A stretch of DNA of 64,000 nt from Bombardia bombarda (GCA_030512295.1 JAULSR010000001.1:8083001-8147000), one strand, 5' to 3'. Counted from the stretch's first letter, positions 10,963-22,669 are shown. Translations and numbers: made by a program. The notes: generated by a model not told the origin, from the letters alone.

Positions 10963-13079
10963 GATTGGATTGGTGCGCTTTTGGATATTTGCTTGTCGCA
11001 AAAAAAAATTCCAGAAGACTGACTGGCTGCGGACATTCCTCAATGGGAAACCTGGACCTGGACCCCCCGCAATCCAATTTTTGGAGGGGTGTGGGTGCAA
11101 AGGTGGGGTATGGTGTCTACTCGTCCGAGTCCAATAACCCCGCTAAAAGGATTGCTTGCTTCTGGAGAATGCTACGTTATGTTGTTTCCCGACCCCCAAT
11201 ACAACCAACCTACGAATGTCGCGAACATTGTTCCCCCTTCCATTTGTTTACTTACTGTGGTTTTCTTCTACCTCCGAACGCTACGGGGAAAGTTAACATG
11301 ATCATGGGACAATTATGCACACGCACACAAGCCGATTAATGCGCTTGGCGTTTGCTACTTCTCGTAGTGAAGAAAAAACATTGCCACTGCAGCTACCGCA
11401 GACACGTCTCAGATTCGCAAATGAGATGAGCTTTCATGATACCGATGCTGTCGACGCTTTTGAACTGGCACAAAATTGGTTTTGTTTCAGAGGACATCTG
11501 CCTCTTGACTCGCCTCCCATGTCGGTTTGCTACGGGATTCAACCCCCCCACTCCCGCTGTTATCAAACTTCTGGACGGGCCGATATCAGGGCTGAACGAA
11601 CTCGTGCCAAGCCTTCAAGTTGTCATGTCCACGGTCCACCATATGCCGGGATCTGTGTGCGTCGGTAACTCGACCTCGAAGCAACTGTAACCACGGATAA
11701 TTCTGCTGTGTTTTCCGAAAAGCTGCATCACGAGACCCGCACAACAACCTCATTCTTGCCCCTACCACCTGGACACTGACCCCTGAATTCGGTAACAAAG
11801 CTGTCGGTTGAAATTCGGGTGATGGCTTCAACCTCTTCGTCGCTCCCCATCCAAGAAGAGCAACCCCGCTCCGCTAAACTCCGCTGGTGCAGTCAGACGG
11901 AGAAAACCTTCAGTTTCTCGTACATATGGACCAACAACTGCAAGTCCATCATAGTCTCGAGTCTCGACCTTTTGGATCCACGACCAAGTACTGAGTTAAT
12001 TGGCCAGGGGCCCTATCCGAACCCTCACTCACGATTACTAGCCGGGTCGATGAGGGCTTGGCAAAAAGCCAAGGGGCGGTGGGGAGCGGAGCTTCTCCAT
12101 TGGGCCGCACCCGCCAACTCCTATCCACATGGGCGGGTTCGCAACAATTTGACACGGGCTTATTGAGGGGCAGCGGCTCAACACTGAACACCCTGGAACA
12201 GTGAACACCAGGGCAAGTCTGTGGGTTTGGGCTGGGCTGGCCTTAGCGGAGATACTCGTTCGGTCCACCTCGCATTCTTTTTTACCCTGTTGTTTTTTCT
12301 CGGGATTGTTTGCCAGAGATGGGGTGTCAGTCTTATATCGTCTCGTGATCGATGCAGGTGGCTGTTGGCGTTCGAGTCGGTCTGAAGGGCTGACCAATCT
12401 CGATCTCTGCCAGACAACGCCTGCATGTAAGTGGGACGCCCGCCGGCTTTCTTTGTGTCGGCAGATCCTCTCTGTATTACTAATTCCCAGTATTGTTCCC
12501 CTCTTCCTTCACCATGGATGTCGAGGATGATGACGCTCAACAGCCCAATTAACTTCAGGCCAGCAAGTGCGGCCGACTGTTGCTCCCAAACGAAGCCTTT
12601 GGGTGGTGGGTGCATGACATGGGTGGTGGCCAGGAGCTACTCTACAGATTACACTTGAACTTCAGTATCTTCAAGGTCAAGGATTCACCCACGCTCAATG
12701 GGGGCGCAACTGCTACACCGCACCCGATTGCCACCTACTTAACTCCTGCATGGCCCACTGACATGTATACCATGTCCGGCTTGTTTATTGTCTGGTGCCC
12801 ATCGTGTTGAACTCTAATACACCATCCAGCACCACTAGCTTATGGCTGCTTGTCTGGGTCACATCTGACAGGCCAGACGTTTTCTTCACCTTCTGTCTAT
12901 TCAGTATTCTTTGGCCCATCCTGGGACCAAGTCCGTCCATCGTCATCATCGCCACACTATATTATCCAGGAATAATATTCACCAAAGTACTGTCAGTCCC
13001 CAAAGACAGTGACAACCAAAAGCAGCCACGCACAGGACAGGTATCCTACCAAACCGAACCGAACCGAACCGGCTTCGCC
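10963..13079. other. intergenic region, no gene recognised
   Basis: About 2.1 kb between the EIF1AD-like start (-) and the MFS start (+). Open frames of 100-145 codons occur on both strands, but none has a recognisable domain or consistent codon signal. It probably contains both promoters and untranslated leaders. Confidence 0.5.
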
Positions 13080-14220
13080 ATGGACGCTTTAATGCTCCAC
13101 CGGCTCGTGGCCGTCGACTCAGCACCGGCAGCCCTGCCATCTGCTCCCGAGCGAGCAGTCCAGCGGACGTACCCCGGTGTCCCCCAGCAGCGAGACCCAT
13201 CCATCGAGCTTGAACGTCTCGACCGGCCACAATTGCACAGGGCACACTCGACAAAGACGTTCATCGGCTCCTCCAGCAGCCACCATGCCGAGTTGGGCTC
13301 GAGAAAAGAGTCAGACTCGACGGGAGCGACGGCAGTGGCAGGAGGAGGAGCACCAGGGACAGGGAGGGGGTTCCCATTATTCGAGGGGGGAGGAGGTGAC
13401 TTGGGCCGTGATCTAGAAAGCAGTCGACCGCCCACGCCGTCTTCGGTCGGCCACCACCACGACAGCGGCCTCGAGGTCGAGGCAAAGCAGAGCATCACGG
13501 AGCCGTACATGAACCGGTTCCGCCTGCTAGCTGTGTGTCTGGTGAATTTTGGTAATGGGATGAGCGACAGCGCGCCGGGAGCGTTGATTCCGTCCATGGA
13601 AAAGTAGGTAAACGTCCAGTAGTCTGTTTACACCCCTTTCCCACATACACCCACCCAGCCCCCAATCATTACGAGGTGAAACTAAACGAAATAATCACAG
13701 AGAATACGACATCGGCTATGCCATCGTCTCCCTCATCTTCGTCGGCAACGCCATCGGCTTCATCACGGCCGCCCTCTTCATCGACGGCACGCGCGAGCGC
13801 CTCGGCCGCGCCAAGACCATGGCCCTCGCCCAGCTCTTCCTCGCGGCCGGCTACGTGCCCATGGTCTGCACCGCCCCCTTCCCCGTCGTCGTGCTCTCCT
13901 TCTTCCTCGTCGGCTTCGGCATGTCCTTCAACCTGGCCATGGGCAACGTCTTTTGCGGCTCCCTGCGCAACGGCACCACCGCCCTCGGCATGATGCACGG
14001 TGCCTACGGCCTCGGCGGCACCGTCGGTCCCCTCATCGCCACCACGCTCGTCACCGTCGCCCACACCGTCTGGAGCCGGTACTACATCCTCACGCTGGGC
14101 CTGGCGCTGTTCAATGCCGTGTTTGCCGCGTGGGCATTTTGGGATTATGACGCCGAGAGGGACGCTGCGGCTGCTGCGTCGGGCACGAGCATGACGGCGC
14201 CTATGGCTGCTGGGGAACAG

Positions 14221-14255
<35 letters not shown>

Positions 14256-14889
14256 GGCAACGGCGCGACGCCAGGCAAACGTGGGCAGTCACATACAAGG
14301 CATGTTCACGGCCTTTTCCAGCCGGGTCGTGCTGCTCGGCGCGCTTTTCATCTTCGCCTACCAGGGCGCCGAGGTCAGCATCTCGGGCTGGGTCATCTCC
14401 TTCCTGCTCGACACGCGCAGCCCCGCCGGCGGCGGCGACAGCAGCTCGGTCGGCTACGTGACGGCCGGGTTCTGGGCCGGCATCACGCTCGGCCGGTTCC
14501 TGCTGTCGCGGCCGGCGCACCGCATCGGCGAGAAGAAGTTTGTCTGCTGGGCGGTCGCCGGCGCCACCGTCTTCCAGCTGCTCGTCTGGCTCGTGCCCAA
14601 TATCATTGGAAATGCTGTTGCTGTGGCCATCGTGGGTCTGCTGCTGGGCCCCGTGTACCCTTGCGCGGCGGCGGTGTTTATGCGGAATATGAGCAAGCAC
14701 GAGCAGGTCAGTGGGATCGGCGTGATTTCGGCGTTTGGTAGTTCGGGCGGCGCGGCGGCGCCGTTTACGACGGGTATTCTGGCGCAGGCGGTGGGCACGT
14801 TTGTGCTGCATCCTATTGCGATTGGACTGTTTGCTGTCATGATGGGGTGTTGGTATGGGTTGCCGGGGAGGCCGAAGAGGGCGGACTGA
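13080..14889 (+). CDS. Major facilitator superfamily transporter, Bsc6-like
   Basis: Multi-pass membrane transporter; substrate unknown. Exons 13080-13603 and 13701-14889 give 570 aa, joining at SMEK|EYDIGYAIVSLIF. About 145 N-terminal residues are disordered and cytosolic (SSSSHH, GGGG, RPPTPSS). The membrane part starts at FRLLAVCLVNFGNGMSDSAPG. TM2 to TM6 contain IVSLIFVGNAIGF, RLGRAKTMALAQL (the loop 2-3 basic motif position) and MMHGAYGLGGTVGPLIAT, which resemble the fungal Bsc6 family. A variable central loop holds a 10-residue alanine run encoded by (CAG)10. The second half includes FIFAYQGAEVSISGWVISFLLD and ends with GLPGRPKRAD. An in-frame upstream extension exists but has no ATG. 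Confidence 0.88.
14222..14251 (+). repeat. (CAG)10 microsatellite within the MFS gene
   Basis: Ten exact CAG units read in the GCA frame as polyalanine in the central cytosolic loop of the transporter. It is likely length-variable between strains. Confidence 0.95.
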
Positions 14890-15385
14890 GTGAGTGATTA
14901 GAAGGAGGCGGACATGTGTCATGGCATGTCTGTGTTTGTATCTGGTCTGTCGTGTGGAGCGTTGCTTTTCTGTCTTCTTTTCTTTTATCGTTAATCACCT
15001 TCGGTACACACGAGCAGAGTTGGCTTCGGGCTCCGTCCACAATATCGACCAAGACGGACGAAGCTTAAAACAGACTTCAATTTAGAATAGATCCTTACAT
15101 AAAGGCGCCCGCCAATGAGAGGGTTAGCCGGGGACTAGGACCTGGAAGTGAGACTCTTGGTTCGAATCCAGGCTCAGCCGTTACCATAAAGGAATTTTAA
15201 ACGGCTTCCACGGATTCTATATCTCGAGTTGCTGAGGGATCCAGTCTATTCTAGAGGAGTATATAAAGCAGTAGAAAAATCTATGAATGCGTATGATGTT
15301 TATCATGTCTATCATGTCTATCATCATGCAAAAACCCTGGTCTCGTACGCAAGGAAAAGTTCACGTAACCAGTCCTTCTCCCAAC
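14890..15385. other. convergent intergenic region with a tRNA-like fragment
   Basis: The 3' sides of the MFS gene (+) and the HAD phosphatase (-). It contains the tRNA-like stretch at 15121-15180 and a short repeat of TATCATGTC units at about 15300-15325. No gene is seen. Confidence 0.5.
15121..15180 (+). other. tRNA-like remnant with an exact pol III B box
   Basis: GGTTCGAATCC at 15159-15169 matches the pol III B box. It sits in a T-arm-like hairpin: CTTGG at 15156-15160, loop TTCGAAT, CCAGG at 15168-15172. An A-box-like TAGCCGGGGACTAGG lies about 34 nt upstream. The outer arms (15121-15127 against 15173-15179) pair at only 5 of 7 positions, and the whole is about 60 nt, so an intact tRNA is unlikely. 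A SINE head or tRNA pseudogene is possible. Confidence 0.3.
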
Positions 15386-16225
15386 TCATTTGCGGCCTGT
15401 CGCGGCATCCTTGACGCTAAGCTTGCCCGCGACAATGTACTTCACCGTAGCGAGAATGTCATCAAAGCTCTCGAATGTAGTAAACGGGACGTTTTGCTGC
15501 TCGCAATATGTGACCAGGTCTCAAGGGCTGTCAGCTAAGGGCACATGATCAAAAGAGAGAATAGATGCAGAGCATAACATACCTCTGCCCGCCTTGGCAA
15601 AAAGCAGGTCCGTCTCCTTGGCCGCCGAGAGGTCCGAAACACCATCACCGGCATAAAACAGAACCGGCCTCTCGCCCTCGGGAAGATTCGCATATGGGCG
15701 AATCTCAATCGACTTGTCATGTCCGAACCCGCTATCGTCATGGAACACAATCTTCCACCCGCCCTCCTCATTGATCGACTTGCCCGGGCTGCGCTGCGCG
15801 ACATTGTTGCTCACGATCTGCAGGGTATCCGCCTCCTCCTTGCCCAGGAAATGGGCCAGCAGGGCGCGGATGATGGGCTCCATGCCGCCGCTGAGCACGA
15901 CAATGGGCACGTTATTCTCGCGGGCCCAGTGGAAGAAGGCAAGGAAGCCGGCGTCGAGGGTGATGTGTTGGAGCAGCACCTTGATGCACTGGTCAAAGGG
16001 GGTGCCCTGGACGCTGTCCATCATCTCCTGGAAGGTGTCGCGGAAGTCGCGCCGCTCGGCGAGCACATCCTGGTTGCCCTGGCGGCGCCGCTCGCCGCCG
16101 TACCCGAGGTTGTCGGTCAGGTAGTCGTTGCTGTCTTGCTGCGTGATGGTGCCGTCAAAGTCGGTGAAGAAGATGAACTTAGGCTTGGTCGCCAGCGCCG
16201 GGAGCGCTGCTGTAGTTGAGCCCAT
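15386..16225 (-). CDS. HAD-superfamily phosphatase, Pyp1 (YNL010W)-like
   Basis: Haloacid dehalogenase-type phosphomonoesterase related to yeast Pyp1, which dephosphorylates polyol phosphates, and to bacterial MtnX/SerB-like enzymes. Exons 16225-15583 and 15519-15386 give 258 aa, joined at KAGR|DLVTYCEQQNVPF. Motif I is FFTDFDGTIT (about residues 18-27), with the nucleophile and acid/base Asp pair. Motif II is VVLSGG, and motif IV is YAGDGVSDLSAA. The C-terminal exon gives the usual FESFDDILATVKYIVAGK end. The first in-frame ATG (MGSTTAALPAL) is the start; the open frame two codons upstream begins with GTG. No targeting signal is seen, so it is probably cytosolic. The physiological substrate cannot be read from sequence. 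Confidence 0.9.
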
Positions 16226-16884
16226 CGCCACTTATTTATGCCGGTTACGTACTTTAGTTAGGTTATTGGTACGGAGTACTTAGGTCTCAATAGTCGAGAT
16301 GATGTAGGGGTCGTCGAGGGGTAACAAGGTATGAGGTGTAGATTGAATGAGGGGTATTGGATGGATGGGAATTCGCTCGCTGCAACTTCTTTGCGGTAGC
16401 GTATCAAATGGGGAATGGACGAAATCGATCCTAGCCTACGGTGAGAAAACGGCAAACGAGAAAAGGAAAAGTACACGAGGCACGCCGATCCCGGTTGATG
16501 ATGACATCTCCAACAAAAAAGTTTTTATCTTTGTTTGATAGGCTCTCCTTGCTCTGTCCCTGAACCACGCAGCCGGCGCGGGCAGCGTGCCCAGTGCCCA
16601 CTGTTAGTATCTGAATCTAGCGCATCGTATCCCCTGCTACTCCAAAACAGTGCCGATCTGAGCCCCTGTAATCAGATCGAAGGAGGATCGATCACCCACT
16701 TAACTCCCACTTTAATTCCAAACCAGTGTTCCCTACTACCCAGCAATAGCAAATCGTTTTAGACACACCCGAGCCTCTCCAGAACCACCCCATTATCATT
16801 TCCATTTAACCAAGTAATCATTAACCAACCACCACGCACCTTTTTACTCAACTAATCCACTGACTTATAGCCATCCCCATCCCT
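16226..16884. other. intergenic region
   Basis: Between two minus-strand genes: the promoter of the HAD phosphatase and the 3' region of the WSC gene. It includes GGTACGGAGTACTTAGG at about 16268-16284. No gene is seen. Confidence 0.5.
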
Positions 16885-18193
16885 TTACTCGTGATAAAAC
16901 TTGGAGTTGACACACGGCTTACCCGCCTCGCAAGCCTCATACAGACTCAGCCACGCGTCCCCTCCACACGTCTGGTTCTTGTCGCCCGCGCAGTCAAAGT
17001 CGCAGCCCTCCAGACTCGCCAGCGTGTTGCCCGGCTGGCGGGTAGCAGGGTACGCGTCCGCACACCAGCACTCGCGGCCCCACTCGGTGCCACCATAGTC
17101 AAAGTCACCCTTGGCGCAGAACTTGAGGCAGTCCTCATTGGTCATGTCGTCGTCGGCCCAGAAAGCGTCGTCGAGCGTGCGGCCGGCGGCGTCGTCGACG
17201 TAGCGCTCCTCGGGCGCGCACCCGCGGAACGCCCAGCCGTTGGCCGTCTGGTCGTCAAAGGGGAGGTCGACGACGACGACGACGGCTGGCTTGGCGGTGG
17301 TGACGACGACGGCGACGGTAGAGGTGACGACGACGGTAGAGGTGGCGACGACGGTAGAGGTGACGACGACGGTAGAGGTGACGGGGGTGGCAGCGGCGGC
17401 GCTGGGGGCAGGCTCGGCGGCGTCGGCGGCGGCGGACTTGTGCAGGGAGATGGCGACGAGGGTTACGTCGATGCACTCGCGCTCGGGATCAACCTCTGTT
17501 TGAGGGGAAGAAAGGAAGAAAAGTAAGTTGGGCACAAACCCCGAGCATCAAAGGCAGCTTTGTGTATATGTATATGTGGGTGTGTAGGCAGGCAAGTACT
17601 TACTGTCATTTCCTGGGGGCGAGTAACGGAACTCGTAGCTGTCCTCGATAGACGAGCGCACGCAGATGTCGCCTCCAGCCGGGTGATACTGGCGACCAAC
17701 CAGAGACAGTTCGACCTGCACCTCGTCTGTGTCGGGGTTGCAACCATACTCGGTCTTGAAGATAGCCTTGGGGTCGCCACGCTCCGTGAAGAAGACTTTG
17801 GTGGTATCGTCGATAATCGAGTCCTAATCGCCATAGAAAAGCCATCAACATCTTCTTTCTCTCACGACTCTGGCACTGTTGACAGAACAGAAAATATGAA
17901 AAAAAAGTCCTTACCTCGCCGTTGATCACAGCATGGACATGTCCATACTGAAGCACACCGTCAATGAGCTCCAGGCCGGTGGTAACGTCGCCGACAGATC
18001 CAATAAAGGGATGCTGATCACCGCCACCCGACGGCAGCAGGTTTAAATACTCGCCATGAATATCTGAGTACTTGGGGTTCTGGACCCGGATGCGGATGGG
18101 CCCGTGGATGGTGGTCGGGGGAGAGTGGGCAGGGATGATGCAGGCCGATGCGACGGCCAGTAGGCCCGGGATGAAGGTGATGGTGCGATGCAT
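16885..18193 (-). CDS. Secreted WSC-domain protein
   Basis: Extracellular or cell-wall protein with one C-terminal WSC carbohydrate-binding domain. Exons 18193-17915, 17823-17604 and 17495-16885 give 369 aa; all introns are GT..AG. A signal peptide (HRTITFIPGLLAVASAC) leads into an N-terminal region of about 165 residues that I do not recognise (IRIRVQNPKYSDIHGEYLNLL, with VFFTERGDPKAIFKTEYGC). A Val/Thr repeat linker (VVVTSTVVATSTVV) is encoded by an 18-nt minisatellite. The WSC domain runs from WAFRGCAPE to QTCGGDAWLSLYE with the expected paired Cys (CLKFC, CWC, CDFDCAG, CGG). No transmembrane helix or GPI signal follows, so unlike yeast Wsc sensors it is probably secreted rather than a membrane stress sensor. 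The N-terminal part is known only in general terms. Confidence 0.88.
17317..17388. repeat. 18-nt minisatellite in the WSC gene
   Basis: Four tandem copies of GGTAGAGGTGACGACGAC (one copy with one substitution) start at 17317, 17335, 17353 and 17371. They encode the Val/Thr repeat linker between the N-terminal region and the WSC domain on the minus strand. Confidence 0.95.
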
Positions 18194-19417
18194 TGTTGGC
18201 GGCGACGACGGCTGTCTGTCTGGTGGTGGCGGTGGTGGAGGGGCGGCTGGACACTGGCACTACTGGACTGGTAGGGAGAACCCCAGATTATCAAGTCTGG
18301 TGTGAGTAGCTGATTTAAGGAAAAGCTTCATTTGGGAGACTAAGATACCTTTAATATACCTAGCGTCAAGCATTGACGTTGTCTCGCCTCTCCTAACCTT
18401 GCTTCCTAGATCGACCCTCGTGCTGGTCTTGCACTGAGGCTTTGTGGGCCGAATGACAGGTCATGGACTCACGATGTAAGCTTACGAGAGCTTAAAGAGT
18501 CTCTCGGAAGCCTGTGACCGCATTTTGCTTGTCCTCAAGCATAACGCGAGGATCATTGATTGAGATCTGGACTTTGGTTATAGCCTCGGGCTCTCGTATA
18601 TGGAGCCTCCAGTGTCTGAGAAAGTCTGGAATATGTGCTCACTAAAAACAGTTAGGCTTGTGAAGACAAGTAGCGTTTCTGTAATGAACAATCGCATGGC
18701 TTTAACAAACGCCCGCATGTGGGGGAGGAGGGGGACGGGTGTTGTGCTGCGTAAAACAAGGTATTCACAGCTTCATTCTTCTTCTGTTCGGATCGTCCCT
18801 CCCGTCGAGCGGTATACGGTATAAGCATGATTCCTGCCCTTATTATATACCAGTGGTAGCCAACTGAGCATTTTAGCTGCGATGTTGCAATACCCAAGTT
18901 GAGTCAAACTGCCATCCATCTTGTCAGCCGCAAAATCACTTCACCATGGCTCAACTGTAGGCTGGGGGTTACGCACGTGTTAAGCCAAGGCCATATATAG
19001 AAGCCATTATCCCGGGGCGCATCGCCTCTTGCCGAGGACACTTGGAATCATTATTCCATGGGAACAGAAGAAGTGGAGTTATGGGCTTGTGGGTACACCC
19101 TTAACTTTACGCTTGACTGTACCATGTCCCTGTTATCACTTGATGGGTACCTCGGTCCGAGGTTAGGCATCGAAAACATGGTAGGCGGTTGAGAGTGACG
19201 CCGTTGATCGAGAGGATGCGACTTTCTTTATGCAATGCAGCCCAGGCAAACAACTGTGGTCATCTATTTCGTGGAGTATTCATGTTGCCTCTGAGAAAAT
19301 CAAGGCAGAGATATCATTAGTAATTATATTCCACCGTGTAGTTAGATAATCCTTCGTACCGGCTTGACCAAACAGTACATACCAGATCAAATTATGCATC
19401 CTCTCTCCCCGCGCAAT
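18194..19417. other. intergenic region, no gene recognised
   Basis: About 1.2 kb between the WSC gene start and the esterase stop. It has short open frames only. A CCATATATAGAAG sequence at about 18991-19003 on the plus strand looks like a TATA box, but no gene follows it. Confidence 0.5.
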
Positions 19418-21181
19418 TCAACTGGCAGAGGAGGTAGTCGGAGCATTTGCTGGCTGGAAATAAGCAGGGCACAAAGCCTCCATCTTCCTAGTATTGCCCG
19501 TGCTAGCGACCACGCTCTCAAGGGCAAAGTTGCGCACGTCACCGCCGTTCTCGAGATTCTCATACCCAGGCCAGTCCTGGCCCGGCATGCCTGCCGCACC
19601 TTTGCTGGCGAATGCGCCCCATGCGTCCTGCATCGCGATGCTAATGTCATCCTGGTACTTGACATCGCTAATTAAGCTACTCTCTCGATAGTCGCCCTGT
19701 GTGCCAAATATCATTGGTAGCTCAGACGAGTGATATGCACCCAGGTACGTGTTGGGGGATATACTACTGATGTTGCCCGAGTATATATACCGATAGACTA
19801 GAAGTCCGGCGGCGAGACGGTTTCTGAGGAGGGAAAGAAATATATCAGCGACCATAGTTTCCCCACGTTATCTTACCAGGCTTGATCAAAATAAGCTTAC
19901 GTTGCTGCTTTATACGTCGTGCAAAAGAATAGCACCAACGTGACGGCAAACGCCTGCGTCTCATTCACTCCATTTGGGTGCAACCACACGAATGGGACGC
20001 CATCCCTTGCGTTGCTTCCGAGGATTGAAGGCTGAAAGTTGAAGCCATTTCAAGGTTAGCAAACAAGAGACCAACGAAGTAAAAAGAGGGGTTTGAATAC
20101 TGACAATCTTGGCTATCTCCCCGGCTTTTGCCCGTGCAGTATAGTCGGCAAACACCGTGACATTGTCGACCGCAGGGCGAAATACTATGTACTTCCCCGT
20201 CCACGTCTTGACGAAAGCATCGTTATTATTCTCGATGAATTGTTCAATTCGAGCAGCTGACACATTAGGGCCGCGCATACACGCGAGCTCCTTTACCGGC
20301 TCCAGGCCACCACACCCAAAGTTGTCTGCGACGAAGGTGAAGTTCGTATGCATAGGGTCTGCTAACATGGGAACAGCGAGCATCTCGCTGCCCGAGTCCA
20401 TAATGACTTTTGAAACAATGGGATTGTTTGGATAGGCGAACTGATAGTATCCCACTGAAATGCCTCCAGCGCTGTGGCCCCAAAGTGTGATGCTCTGGGG
20501 ATCACCACCAAAGGCGGCGATGTTGTCTCGGACCCATTCAACTGCCAGGCGCTGGTCCAGCAGTCCGGGATTCCTTTCGTCTGCTGGAAGGCCGGCGGCA
20601 TTGGGAAAGCCAAAGATATTGAGGCGATAGTTAAATGTCACAACAACCAAGTCTTGGGCGCGCTGCACCCATTGGGCGGGATTCTGATACGGGACGTCCT
20701 GGCCGCCGGTGGCAAATCCACCTCCGTAGATAAATATTACGACTGGAAGGAGCGACGTTCGATTTCGGTGCGTCGGCGTCCACACGCTGAGTGTCAGGCA
20801 GTCCTCGCTGGTATTGCCAGTGACGTTGAGGCCTTGTAGGTTGAACTGGTTGACATCCTGGGTGTAGACTGTGGAGGGATGCATTTGCAAAAACTGCATG
20901 CAACTTGGTGGGAGCTCCGTGGCTTCCCTAGAGCCAAAGTTTGTAGCCGGTTGGGGAGACGCAAAGCGCAAGGCGCCGATGGGAGGTTGGCCATAGGGTA
21001 TCCCAAGAAACTGGCGGACAGATGAGGTTGAGTTGTCGATTTTGCCATGAACCCATCCTTGAGATACGCGCACCGTCAGCTCTGGGAGGCTTTCGAGGGA
21101 GCCGATGGCTGCTGCCCGGGTGACCGATCCACCTGTGCTGAGAAGAGCCGCGGATGCAGAGAGAATACAAGCCAGTCTCAT
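19418..21181 (-). CDS. Secreted type-B carboxylesterase/lipase
   Basis: Alpha/beta hydrolase of the carboxylesterase type-B family, hydrolysing carboxylic esters. Exons 21181-20105, 20031-19901 and 19823-19418 give 537 aa, the usual length. A signal peptide (MRLACILSASAALLSTGGSVTRAAA) begins at the ATG at 21181; the alternative ATG at 21247 would bury it behind 22 residues. Hallmarks are FLGIPYGQPPIGALRF, the EDCLTLSVW signature, the oxyanion-hole GGGFATGG, the nucleophile elbow GHSAGG (Ser at about residue 222) and a late His in the AYHSSELPMIFG region. Several N-x-S/T sites suggest glycosylation. The first donor is GTCAGT (phase 0); using GTATTC eight bases later would shift the frame. Substrate is not predictable. 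Confidence 0.92.
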
Positions 21182-21856
21182 CTTGACCTGCGATTTCTTG
21201 TTTGGGCAATCCTCGGGCTGGGTAGAAGTCGGTGATGAGTTCCACAACGATAATCGATAGTTCAGTTACACAGCAGGATACACAGCATATATACAGGATA
21301 CGCAGCCACCATTCTCCTCATTAGCTCAGCCAGGCCGAGTCATGGTCATGGCGGCTCGGTCTTCCCCGCCCGCTAGCGCCAGGCCCGGAGGTTCACGATG
21401 GCAGCAGAACTGATGACCGTTGGCGTGGTCTGAATACTTGGCATCACGACATGCAGCAAGTTGTCCTTAGTAGTGATGACTTGAAAATTTTCAAGGGTGT
21501 TTAGAGAGATCAGATCAGCAGACCTCTTGGACGGGCGTGGGGCAGAAGGATGATGCCTTCAAAAAAAAAACCGCAGATTGTCCCATCTGCCTCCAGGGAA
21601 CCGGTATTGACTGGGTTCACCATGGATGATTATGAGAAAGGCACGGCCCGGGGTCTGAGGTTGTTCCAAAATAAGCTTTTTCTGCCCAGCTTGGCGACGT
21701 CTGTGGTGTTTTGGGGTAGTTTCGTGCGTCATGGTGATCTTGATGATGTCGCTTGATTGGCAATTTCAATGATGGCTAGAAGCGGCCAAGATTGTTGAAA
21801 AGTAGGATCAATCTAGCCCATCCTAGTCCTAGTAATAATGGGCAAAAGTAGCCGCC
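21182..21856. other. intergenic region
   Basis: Promoter of the carboxylesterase and 3' region of the aprataxin gene. The open frame at 21550-21756 has no recognisable features. Confidence 0.5.
21286..21295 (-). promoter_or_regulatory. putative TATA box of the carboxylesterase gene
   Basis: TGTATATATG on the minus strand lies about 105-115 bp before the start codon at 21181, a normal distance for a filamentous fungal gene with a short leader. Confidence 0.45.
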
Positions 21857-22669
21857 TTAGACCTTTTTCCACTGCTCAAATTCGTCCTCCAAGTGTTTCT
21901 TCAGCTGGGCAAACTTGTTGCCAAAGTCACGGCCACAGCGCCAGCAGACAAAGTCTCTATTCAGGTTTGCATTCTGGAAGGCCGTGTTGCGGCGTTCATC
22001 ATCCTCTGCCAGTGGGTAATCATCAAGCGGGATGAAGAAAGGCGTGTTGAAGCTGTTGTAGTGCTTGCGGTGCTTTGTCTTCTCCGAATGCATGTCTTTC
22101 GAAATAATGTGCACATGCAGATGGGACATGGATGGGTGCGCGTGGACGCCGATGCGGATATCGGACAGATAATCTCGGCCAGGAGGTAGCTCCTCGGATG
22201 AAACACCAGCATCCATAGCTGCGTTGCGGGCCGCACTGCTGGCTGAAAAGGATGATAGCTGGCGCGAGAGCTCAGCAGCAGCAAGGCGGGCCGCACTGGC
22301 AGCTTCGTCCTTCATCATGGCGAGAAAGGCGGCGTCATTGAAGGCCTCGTGTGGGTGAAGGTTGTAGTGGGCAGAAGAGCGCGGGAGAAGGAGGAGGTGG
22401 ACAGTTGCCTTGGGAAACGAGTCTTTGATTAGGACGGTGTTGGGTGTGACTCTTAGGGCCTGTTGAGGGAAGCGTTCTGGGTGGTCAATGTAATCGAGCA
22501 GTGCACCACTCCAGTTTCCTCTTTTTGATGTGGTCTCGGGGGGCTTAGAGTCTGTCTTTGCAAGCTTAGGCTTGGGTGCCATGAGCTCGGCAAACGCGTT
22601 TCGTTTCTTTGACGTCGCGTCGCTCGGTGGCGTTGCAAGATCATCAATGTCCTCAGCGGCTTCAGCCAT
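21857..22669 (-). CDS. hnt3: Aprataxin-like DNA deadenylase (Hnt3)
   Basis: Nuclear DNA repair enzyme that removes AMP from 5'-adenylated DNA ends left by abortive ligation. Single exon, 270 aa. A basic, disordered N-terminus is followed by the HIT domain (NWSGALLDYIDHPERF to about residue 215). The conserved aprataxin features are DSFPKATVHLLLLPR and the catalytic histidine triad SHLHVHIISKDM, with the preceding HAHPSM. A C-terminal C2H2 zinc finger, CWRCGRDFGNKFAQLKKHLEDEF, is diagnostic for aprataxin versus other HIT proteins. The helical insert AASAARLAAAELSRQL is fungal-specific. The first ATG is at 22669 (MAEAAEDIDDL); the frame stays open upstream only from a GTG. Confidence 0.93.
   Translation of the reverse strand: MAEAAEDIDDLATPPSDATSKKRNAFAELMAPKPKLAKTDSKPPETTSKRGNWSGALLDYIDHPERFPQQALRVTPNTVLIKDSFPKATVHLLLLPRSSAHYNLHPHEAFNDAAFLAMMKDEAASAARLAAAELSRQLSSFSASSAARNAAMDAGVSSEELPPGRDYLSDIRIGVHAHPSMSHLHVHIISKDMHSEKTKHRKHYNSFNTPFFIPLDDYPLAEDDERRNTAFQNANLNRDFVCWRCGRDFGNKFAQLKKHLEDEFEQWKKV

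Noticed and set aside
12795..13079. Upstream extension of the MFS protein
   Set aside because: The frame is open but begins at GTG with no ATG; the first ATG at 13080 fits better.
13669..14922. 417-codon minus-strand open frame opposite the MFS gene
   Set aside because: Arg/His/Asp/Gly-rich translation typical of a GC-rich antisense shadow; the plus strand carries a clear transporter with a matching intron.
21182..21247. 22-residue N-terminal extension of the carboxylesterase
   Set aside because: It would bury the signal peptide that starts at the ATG at 21181.
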